This document shows, one piece after another, positions 56,307 through 64,000 of a stretch of DNA of 64,000 nt (position 1 is the stretch's first letter; every line of letters begins with the position of its first letter). The notes below the pieces were generated by a model. That model saw only the letters and a program-made list of their open reading frames with translations. It did not search any database and was not told the DNA's origin. This DNA is from Riptortus pedestris (Eukaryota; Arthropoda; Insecta; Hemiptera; Alydidae). Both the position numbers and the translations under genes were made by a program. Location: assembly GCA_019009955.1 (NCBI GenBank), contig CM032233.1, positions 90,006,001 to 90,070,000 of the forward strand, written 5' to 3'.

Positions 56307-57519
56307 ATGACTAATGATTGGTTCAACTAGAATATGTAGCTTCTTTCTTTATTCAAGTCCTGTGTTTTTTAAAAAAATACATATCCCAATTTTGTTTAAT
56401 TAATTTCATAATGTATATTACAAATAGATATAATCGGTACAACAGGTGTGGTGTAACAGACACCTGACATAAATGTCTTTAATTTTTTTTTTTTAAGAGA
56501 TAAACTCAGTGGCCTTCAGGTGTAAGATAATTTGCAGCTTGCCTCATTAATTGCTAGCGGGGATGGAATATTATTAACGGCCACAACTGGGCAAATGGGA
56601 AGTAGGATTGTATTCTCAATTTTTTTCATTATAATTATGGCCTGTGTAATTAAATGTATGAATATTACTCTCGGCATGAATATATTTCTGTTTTTTAGAA
56701 GTATTAAACGGAATAGAAATAATTTTAAAAATCGAATGTCTAAAAAGGAGTTAGAAACTAGTATTTTATCTATAGCCTAATATATTTGGTCATGCAATAG
56801 CCCACTTTGTACGAAGCCTTAAATTTACCTATTATGGTGATTAAAAGTATGATTCACATGAAACTTTGATGAGTTTGAAATAATTTATAAATATAAGTTA
56901 TTATAAATAAATTTGATACCAGGAGAACTTATACTTTTAGAAATATAAAATAGGATGGATAAATTTAAAAATGCAAGCTCTTTCTAATATTTTAGAGAAA
57001 TGTTATGGAGAATTCATTTCTTTTGATAAAAAATCAAATAAAATACTGGTTTCTTTATTGTTCATAAGGAAATTAAGACACGTTTTGCCCCTCACTTATG
57101 TGTTGTCGTATTTGTTTCTACAGTCTGCCCTAGTAAGGTAGTCAGAAATACTCGTGGTGGATTCCAGTGTTTGCTAGTGGCAAGGTCAAAATTGTTAGAG
57201 AATCTTACCTTCTTAGCCGGTACAAGCTGACTAATGATATGCAAAGGCCAATATGAGGGTCTCAGGAGCATAAACACTCTTCATGATGCAAACAACTGAG
57301 GAAGAAAAGAAGCCAAAATGCTTCCGAAATATATGAAGTGACGGTCACTAACAGGAAGAAAGCCGGAGGACAGAGTAACCAAAGTCTGTCAAAAAAAATG
57401 TGTTTCAAATTTTCTTCGGTAAATATATAACGAATTTCTAAAGGAGTATGCTTTATTTATTTATTACAATATACCGCATCTACTATTGTCATTAGTGGTA
57501 GGTGGTTCTATATTTCTTG
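56304..57519. other. Interval without recognised gene
   Basis: The 82-codon plus frame at 56532-56780 has an Ile/Met-rich hydrophobic middle (residues ~27-54, one possible membrane segment) followed by Arg/Lys-rich sequence. There is no recognised family and it may be chance. Nothing else was recognised. Confidence 0.35.
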
Positions 57520-57963
57520 GAACAAACGAGTTTCTCTTAAAAATGCAAAACGGCTTTTGATGTCTTCTTCATCGTCTCATACGAGTTCTCTTAAGCTTGG
57601 CTTTAGGCTCAAAGTTGTTCTTGGAAGGTTGTTATTTATTCCAACTAAGGAGAAAATGCGAAACAGTAAGATGGACATCAAAACAATCTCAGGTTGGTGG
57701 GAATAAGCCTTTCAATAAGTAACTACGGGTTAATTTTGTATGTCCAGTTCGGATAAGGGCAAGAGCAATCTCCTCTATTCGGATGTTTCTACTTGCAGTA
57801 TTCCGGCGCTCAGTAATTTCTTTAATTTGTTGCAGTTTTTTGTCATGTTTCTTCGACCAGTCAGACTTCCACCTTTGAAATGTTTTTGAAACTCTGTTTC
57901 CAATCATCTGGAGAGATGAAGGTTACTGTTGTTTTATCTTCTCGAGCACTGCGAGACATTACT
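57520..57963 (-). pseudogene. Second LINE (Jockey/R1-like) RNase H C-terminal fragment, decayed
   Basis: Read on the minus strand from 57963: VTFISPDDWKQSFKNISK, then after a frame change FQRWKSDWSKKHDKKLQQIK, then RIEEIALALIRTGHTKLTRS, YLLKGLFPPT and a stop. Past the stop come CFDVHLTVSHFLLS and later RRHQKPFCIFKRN. This is the order known downstream of the RNase H domain in such LINEs (W--EW, RIGHT-LTH-YLL, C-V-LTV-HIL-EC, F-KE). The RNase H catalytic core is not included. One frameshift and at least two stops break it. It is a different copy from that at 6.4-7.3 kb, on the opposite strand. Confidence 0.75.
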
Positions 57964-58460
57964 TAATTAGTGCTAAAAATATAATTTGTAAGACTAATTT
58001 GTTTGTCGGAATGAACATATTATTAGTGGAATTGTACTTTAAGGAAAGGCTGGTAGCCCAATTTGCATGCATTTACGCTTTGTCCTCAATAAGCAGTAAT
58101 TTGTTTCAAAATTTCAAACATGGAATATTTTGTGCAATCAATATAAGGGTCAAGCTAATGGTTGAAAATGTTTTCTAACGTATGACAATATATACAGTAA
58201 TATCACAAAAAACACCCCTTGTAAATGATTAACCCCTTTTAATTACTTATTTTAATGATATCTTTTGTTCTAGGCTACCGATAATATATCCGTTATCATT
58301 AATATCTATAAACTTCTATGAAAAGAGTGATGTGGATGGCACATTTCGTTAATAATGTTAGGGACAATGTTCTTCTATTGTCGCTAGAGTAATTTCCTAA
58401 TACCTTTAAATCTATTGACATATTAAGCAAATTGCACTAGATTGAAATTTATTAATACCT
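57964..58460. other. Interval with a short SINE-tail fragment at 58024-58062
   Basis: GGAAAGGCTGGTAGCCCAATT resembles the tail of the element at 58461. The rest holds nothing recognised. Confidence 0.4.
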
Positions 58461-58580
58461 AATTTCGGGAAAGGCTGAAAGCCCAGTCCATAAATAAAAT
58501 TTAGCAGCTACCTGAGGGTTAAAACGTGGCTCTCCTTGTGCAGAAGTCCAGGGCACTACCGCTGGCTTAGGCCGGACCCA
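58461..58580 (-). mobile_element. Possible second tRNA-derived SINE family (S2)
   Basis: On the minus strand: GGTCCGGCCTAAGCCAGCGG, TAGTGCCCTGGACTTCTGCA, CAAGGAGAGCCACGTTTTAA, CCCTC. The AGCCAGCGGTAG and ACGTTTTAACCC blocks resemble A and B boxes at a tRNA-like spacing. The body ends GACTGGGCTTTCAGCC. Only one other short piece is in the window, so it is tentative. Confidence 0.4.
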
Positions 58581-58883
58581 TTATATATTATTACTGTACT
58601 TATTTATGACCAAACACTTTGTTAAGCAAGACTTTGAAACTATATTGGCATATCGATTGTGGGGAGAGTTATTATTTTGAAAGCTTTATAAATTATTAAA
58701 ATGGTCTAGACGGGAATATTTGACTTGCCTACGCAATTACTCAAAGGAGAAGACATTAGTATTTTAGGGTGAATCCCCTTGTTAAAGAGCTATTTTCTGC
58801 ATCGGAATGGTGACCGCGAATATAAAAAAAATCAAAAAATCCACTGAACATTCATGAATAAACGCTATTTATACACTGTTTAT

Positions 58884-59310
58884 TAGCAAATTTCTCTTAA
58901 GGAAAGACAGCTTTTGAGGTTGTACTCATGATGCGATCTGTTACCGCTCTAGCTGCCGCAATTTAGCTTTGATTGTTACTAAACTCGATATATATAAGAG
59001 AGTCACGTAAAACTATAGATCAAGTTCGCAAATGGCTGAAATCATCCAGGGGGAGGAGGTTTAGAAGAAGGGGGGCAAAAGTTCAAAATATCTCCGTTAA
59101 TATGATTAGGATCGAATAATTGTTTATAACCAATATTGATGCCAATTTAATTTTCTATAAGCCTAGTTTTATACACTTTTGCTCTATAATGAATATTAAC
59201 CGATATTTTTGCTTTTCTTAGTTTCCAGCCTTCGGTAAACTCCGTTCTAGTCTTCGCACTTTAAAATTAACCATGTACATAATGAAAATTTAATTCCAAG
59301 GTTAAATACT
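58884..59310 (+). mobile_element. Family H copy, 5' end present, microsatellite region deleted
   Basis: TTAGCAAATTTCTCTTAAGG, GTTGTACTCATGATGCGAT joined directly to CTGTTACCGCTCTAGCTGCC, so the second half of the 5' block and the array are missing. Core to CAGCCTTCGGTAAACTCC, then truncated. Confidence 0.75.
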
Positions 59311-59499
59311 AAGTATTCTACACTAGACTACTCGACGTTTAGTTCACACGACGTCTTGGACATTCATCCATGTGCCATACGAATTGTTTGTCACAGTATT
59401 AAACATTTTCCGTTTACTCAACTTTGTCCTTATTTGATGAAATATAAAACCTATTATCCACAATTAATAAAAGTTATATATAGCAAGCACTGTGGAATA

Positions 59500-59895
59500 T
59501 AAGTTTTGCCTCCTTCCAGTTTAACTATTTATAGTTTTTCTTTTATTTTTATTTATCTTTTTTTTTTCTTTGTTGTTTTATTTTTATTTTGTATATTTAC
59601 ATGTTGTAAATATACTAACAATTTATATTTAGTTTTGTCCATTCTATTTATTTTGTACATTTGTAAAAGTTAGCTGTGTAAAAATTTTAATATTTATTTA
59701 ATCTTGTAAAATTATATTCTAACATGTTAAATTATGAATCGCCATTGTAGCGGCATGGTCCTATTTATTTTGTACTTTTGTAACATTTAGCTTTGTAAAA
59801 ATGTTAATATTTATTTAATTTTGTAAAATTATATTCAAGCATGTTAATAGATGAATCGCCATTGAAGCGGCATCTCAAATAAATAATAATAAAAA
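59500..59895 (+). mobile_element. Possible LINE 3' tail with a ~120 bp tandem duplication
   Basis: 59638-59757 and 59758-59872 are near-identical (CTATTTATTTTGTAC, AATATTTATTTAAT, TTGTAAAATTATATTC, ATGAATCGCCATTG). The second copy ends AGCGGCATCTCAAATAAATA followed by ATAATAA, the type of short-repeat tail seen on LINE 3' ends. Confidence 0.5.
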
Positions 59896-59972
59896 TCAAC
59901 TTTGTCCTAGGTTAGCATTTAGAAGGAAAGCTCACGTGTAGCGCACACATAGCTGAAGTCAAAGATTTCCTT

Positions 59973-60570
59973 TTAGCAGATTATCCCTATGAGAAATCAG
60001 CTATTGAGGTCGGACTCACGACGCGATTTTCGAACAATTTCCTCAAATATCTATCGATCCTACCTAGGAGATGACGAAAATGAAGTCCGTTCAAAATTGT
60101 ATATATATTTGTCTGTTACCGCTATAGCGGGCGCAAATATTGTTTAATCGTAACCAAACTCGATATTCAAAATTTCTCCTTAACAATACGTCGGATCGAC
60201 AAAGTGTATAGAACTAATCTTCTTGTAAATTGAATTGGCTATAAATTTTTTTATATAAATAATTTCTCAAAGATTAATATTAACCGAGATACTTGTAATT
60301 TTTAGTATTCAGCCTTCAGTAAATCCCCTCTCCTACTCCTGTCCTAATACCAACAAGCTGTTATAACATGAGCCTTTTTTTTTTAAGCTGAAATTGCAAA
60401 TATTGTTTCGATGGGACCTTTATTATGCGAGGCACATGCAAATTCGTTGTGCGCTGACGTCATCAATTTAGGTTTTATGTTCTTGTCTCGAACATGTTCA
60501 TTTGATGTATACCATACTTGATATATAACCGTTTTATTCAACACTAAAGATCATATTTGCGAATAGAATA
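59973..60570 (+). mobile_element. Family H copy, duplicated-core subtype, 3' truncated
   Basis: TTTTAGCAGATTATCCC, GATGACGAAAATGAAGTCCG, a very short TA tract, GTTACCGCTATAGCGGGCG, a core with a deletion, and block 2 to CACTAAAGATCATATTTGCG. A (GT)n array lies ~40 bp further on (60610-60648). Confidence 0.8.
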
Positions 60571-60608
60571 ACTTAGAATAACTAATTTACAAATGCAAGA
60601 TTGAATGA

Positions 60609-60609
<1 letters not shown>

Positions 60610-60648
<39 letters not shown>
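60610..60648. repeat. (GT)n microsatellite
   Basis: About 19 GT units followed by (GAGT)n. Confidence 0.97.
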
Positions 60649-60649
<1 letters not shown>

Positions 60650-60661
60650 TGAGTGAGTGAG

Positions 60662-61599
60662 TATTTTATGATGTTAGTTTACCCAAGAGCCAAAATTATG
60701 TAAATGATCTCTCTTCAATCGGTGATAATTATTTTCAGTTTACATGCTTCTAACTCCGAAGGTCTTTATTTTCACCAGCGTGGGTTGAATTGTTTAGAAA
60801 ATGTCAGTAATTTTCTTTTCCTCGCCCACTTCCAGGCAAGGCATGCCGGCCTTTCACTTATCAATCAAATCTCTTGCATTCTTCGTATATCAGTTCGTAT
60901 ATAATGGCTTCAGTTTTCGTTCCGTAATGAGGATATTCTCTTTGATACACTTATAGAATGATATTGCAGGGTTTTATAGTATAATGCCAATTATTCATTA
61001 ATCTCATGAATCAAAAGTGATGAGAAACCCTAATTAACTATAATGTAATTATTATTTTATTAGGACTGTCATTTTCAACCGTTGAAGTAAAGTTAATTCA
61101 AGTCCATGAAAGATCAGGCCTGTTGCACAAGGATTTGCACGTGCAAAGATTCATTTTTGGCACAAACATTAAAATATTTTTTATTGGCGTGCCAACGCTT
61201 AGCCTGCCGAAAGTTTCAAGGTGGTTGGTACGAGTACAGCTAGCTAAATTCCTATGCTCAATATTGACCTAAATGAACACAGAAAAGCTTGTAATGAATC
61301 TAAGATTCCATTACATATACCAATCATAAACCACATATATTTTATATTTTGAGTAATGCCAGCACAAAGCTCAGTTAGATTAGTATTTATGAGTACTTAA
61401 ATGTAGAGTTTTGTACACGTAATTTAGTGTTTTATCCAATTTGGAGTTAATTCCCCCTGTGCTCTGGCATTTTGATCCTTAAAGCCAATGTATTTTTATA
61501 CTAAGACTCACTGCTCTTCAGTGCAATTACTTGTCGATACATTCAACAATACTCCAGATGTATTTCGATAATTAAATTGCGTTTAGTAGCCTTTTTGAG
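60662..61599. other. Interval without recognised feature
   Basis: Nothing recognised. The 66-codon frame at 60704-60904 lacks a domain. Confidence 0.4.
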
Positions 61600-62057
61600 C
61601 ATATTTGATCGGCGGGTGCAAAGTTCAACATCGGCTCAGGCTATAAAAGGGCGATCTCGCCCTTAAGTTAAGGGATTAAAACAGTAAAATCTGAGACATT
61701 CCGGAGAAGAGACACTAGTCGGTGAAACTTCGTTAATACCTTCAGCCGTCAGCGTACACATCCTCAAAGCAGAGCCTGGAGAGACTTTTAGAAATCAGCT
61801 AAGTTCTTTCTTTGTAAATCCGTTTAGTTAGACCTAAGTGTTCCCATTATATCGCTAAAAATGTGCCGATCTCATTTCCAATTTAGTTTATAATTGTTGA
61901 CTTTTTGATTATAAATAAATTTACGTTTATTTAAAGTTGGTCAAGAGTCGATTGTTGGTGAAACCATTCCTAAATTCTTTGTTAGTGATTTAGTTGTGGG
62001 AATTTTAATTTTTACAGCTTCCAATGCTTATTACACCAGCAACATCGCTACTAGCTT
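61600..62057 (+). repeat. Possible LTR-like or promoter-bearing repeat containing R1, copy 2
   Basis: GGCTATAAAAGGGCGATCTC has a TATA-box form, followed by a palindrome (GGGCGATCTCGCCC). An AATAAA (61914) lies ~270 bp downstream, and 61895-62057 is repeat R1 shared with 18380-18540. TATA box, downstream AATAAA and a repeated unit resemble an LTR, but no TG...CA borders, partner LTR or gag/pol sequence is seen. A SINE-like or other element remains possible. Confidence 0.35.
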
Positions 62058-62469
62058 GTATGTCAGGTAAACGATTTCTGGCACATATCATAAAGACCTA
62101 AACACATCTTTGAGAATAATGAGTTTTTAATGTTTTGCTAACTCCTTCTTATATAAATAATTAATAATAATATTAACAAAACAAACCAAAAGTTTCACTG
62201 CTTCGTGGTGGGTGTGAGTTGAATTCATTCTCAATTTAAATTTTGCTATGTTTGGCCGGTTTTATCACCCCATTAAAGAATTTTACTCCTTGATGACAAC
62301 AGTACTCTCAAGTCTTTTTGTACTGTTGTTTATTAAATTTATTAACATTTTTGAAACATAGTATATACAACCTCTAAAACTCCACTTTCCAAATACACCT
62401 CGTTTCTGCCAATGTTTATCCCCCCTAGATCATTCAAATAAAGGGTTAGAACCGCCAATATAAATGATA
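62058..62469. other. Interval without recognised feature
   Basis: Nothing recognised. Confidence 0.4.
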
Positions 62470-62705
62470 CTGTTGTCATACTGTGTCGGTGGAGACCGTG
62501 TCACTGGCTGATGGTCGAGTACAGCTGGCAAGCGCATTCGATGCAATGGCGCCATCTTCAAGCCCGTCAAATTGTTGTACTAAAACACGAGTACAACATT
62601 TTTACGGGCTTGAAGATGGTGCCATTGCATCGAAACCACAATGCCAGCCAGCTGTTCTCAACCATTAGCCAGTGACGACGGTCTCCACCGACAGGTATGA
62701 CAACA
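62470..62705. repeat. Foldback element, ~235 bp, well preserved
   Basis: TGTTGTCATACTGTGTCGGT at the left and CCGACAGGTATGACAACA at the right are inverse. The arms stay paired inward (GGTGGAGACCGT, GGTCGAGTACAGCTGGC, GATGCAATGGCGCCATCTTC, AAGCCCGT) to a ~10 nt loop at about 62580-62590. Differences between the arms are few, so the structure is younger than the other foldbacks. The 61-codon frame across it is a by-product. Confidence 0.92.
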
Positions 62706-63294
62706 CCTAGATCATTTATAATAGTGTGACTAAGCATTAAGATATTTTTTAAACAGATTAAGACTTTGTCTGTCTAAATGGCTTAGAATTGTAGTTATTT
62801 ACCTAACTTCATTATTCTGTCCATCATAAAATTTAATCACTTTGTTACAACACAACTGACTAATGGGCGTTCCTCATGATCTAGTCTGGAGTTGCTTGTA
62901 TAACTAGGGGGGAAAAAGAAAGAAATAGGCAAAGATAGTGAATATAAAACTGCTCTGAACGGTAGACTGTTACACGTGGCCTTTTGTAAGGCTTATTCCT
63001 GAGCAAATTACCTTCAATGCGCAAATCAGAACTTATTATTACGCCCTAATCCTAACAACCACACTTTATCCAATCTTATTCAAAGTTCCCAGAGGTATTA
63101 CTCAAATAATTAAGATTGTAAGGTTTTAAATATACACAAATAGCGTGAGTCAATCTTGAGAAAAAGGTTAATTTACAATTAATTGGACCATTAATAGAAT
63201 ACCTAGTTTTGACTGAAGACATACGAAGAAATTTCAATGTAATCAAGTTTGTTAATACCTGGAACCTGGTTGGGAAATGGATTTAGATCCATTA
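62706..63294. other. Interval without recognised feature
   Basis: Nothing recognised. Confidence 0.4.
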
Positions 63295-64000
63295 TATTAC
63301 GAAAATGAGGTCCGTCAAAACTACATATTTATTTGTCTGTTAACGGTCTATAGGTCTCAATTTTTTATTTGATCGATACCAAATTCGATATTTGAACTTT
63401 CCATGTAAAACTGAAGTAATTTCCTGAAATTGGACCAGTAGGAGAAGAGGGCATATCTGTTATTATATATTGGATCGAAACATTGTATATAATCAGTCTT
63501 GTAGCAAATAGGATATCCATTTGTTTCTCAGTCTCTAAAACCAACCGAGATATTTGCATTTTTTAGTTATCAGCCTTCAGTACAACCCACCTTTCGTCAT
63601 CGCACGTCAACCTTGAGCTGTAATATCATGAAACACTTTATTTGAAGCTTAAACCCCAAATATGGTTTTTATTGAAGTTTTACTGTGGGAGACACATGCA
63701 ATACGTTGCGTGGTGACGCCATCAATTAAGATTTTACCTTCTTAAATCGAAACTGTTTGATCTATACTATACTCCATATTTAACCCTTTCATGGAACGCT
63801 TAAGTACGGAGTCGTTAATGTTTGAAATCGGAAAAGGAATACGGGGGGAGGTTAGATGAGGAATTCGAAAATTGATAATTTCTCCGTTATTTTGAGTCGT
63901 ATCGAAAACGTTTATAGAATCAATCTTTGTTATCGACGCTCTATAATTGTTGCTTTTTTTGGTAGCTCAAATATTTAGCGATTTATTCGTGCTTTTTCTG
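63295..64000 (+). mobile_element. Family H copy, duplicated-core subtype, runs off the window
   Basis: ACGAAAATGAGGTCCGTC, no long array, TTTGTCTGTTAACGGTCTAT, core block 1 (TGAAATTGGACCAGTAGG, CAGCCTTCAGTACAACCC), GGTGACGCCATCAATTAAG, core block 2 (GTTTGAAATCGGAAAAGG, TTTTGAGTCGTATCGAAAAC). The 5' TAGCAG end is absent and the 3' end lies beyond position 64000. Confidence 0.8.

Noticed and set aside
62483..62668. 61-codon frame MSVETVSLADGRVQLASAFD...
   Set aside because: It runs across the loop of a near-perfect palindrome, and the opposite arm gives its reverse complement, so it is structural coincidence.

Overview
This window looks like gene-poor, AT-rich, repeat-saturated DNA from a large invertebrate genome. 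I infer an arthropod, probably an insect. The evidence is a DUF4817 helix-turn-helix fragment of a kind common in arthropod repeats, Jockey/R1-like LINE RNase H fragments, a Penelope-like reverse transcriptase fragment, tRNA-derived SINEs, and a Helitron 3' end of the type common in insects. I found no intact host gene, no tRNA or rRNA gene, no CRISPR array and nothing bacterial. Almost all the short open reading frames are chance frames or translations of (TA)n, (CA)n and (CT)n runs.

The main component is one dispersed non-autonomous element, called family H here, with about 30 full, deleted or fragmentary copies in both orientations. In the orientation called '+' it begins at T|TAGCAGATTTCCC. 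That end folds into a perfect palindrome (TTTCCCTTAAGGGAAA). Then come a conserved ~100 bp block, usually a (TA)n microsatellite, a palindrome (ACCGCTCTAGCGGT), a ~400 bp core and an inverted copy of the first end (GGGAAATCTGCTTA). A terminal hairpin (ACGCAGCCCCTGCGT) and GTGACGGACnTTTT close the element. A terminal repeat at one end, a subterminal inverted copy plus hairpin at the other, T-rich insertion sites, no coding capacity and an internal microsatellite match known Helentron-associated elements (HINE/DINE-1-like). Full copies include 4986-5588(-), 10417-11253(+), 19005-19787(+), 49939-50463(-) and 54917-55486(+). Three structural subtypes are visible: short, long with an extra 3' block, and duplicated-core.

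Layout. 0.8-1.5 kb: large foldback. 2.07 kb: H copy. 3.4-3.75 kb: palindromic pair of DUF4817 fragments. 5.0 kb: H copy. 6.4-8.6 kb: decayed LINE sequence (RNase H, 3' tails, possible ORF1 piece). 10.4 kb: H copy. 11.9-12.5 kb: inverted pair of Penelope-like RT fragments. 13.7-15.65 kb: H copy whose (TA)n array is split by a Helitron carrying 300 bp internal repeats. 16-23.3 kb: more H copies. 26.1 and 31.4 kb: SINEs. 27.5-29 kb: ~1.1 kb tandem duplication with a third copy at 53.6 kb. 29-41 kb: dense H copies. 41-44 kb: ~300 bp tandem array built from the H-family 3' end. 46.3-47.3 kb: two adjacent foldbacks. 48.4-50.5 kb: H copies, two of them without the microsatellite. 50.8-52.3 kb: pyrimidine-rich ~100 bp minisatellite. 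54-56 kb: H copies. 57.5 kb: second LINE RNase H fragment. 58-60 kb: SINE and LINE tails and H copies. 61.6-62 kb: possible LTR-like promoter/repeat. 62.5 kb: near-perfect ~230 bp foldback. 63.3 kb to the end: H copy running out of the window.

No genes act together here. What the sequence records is how the repeats relate to one another: nesting, microsatellite growth inside a transposon, tandem amplification of a transposon end, and repeated creation of palindromic duplications. All alignments were made by eye, so boundaries are approximate (usually +/-5-20 bp).
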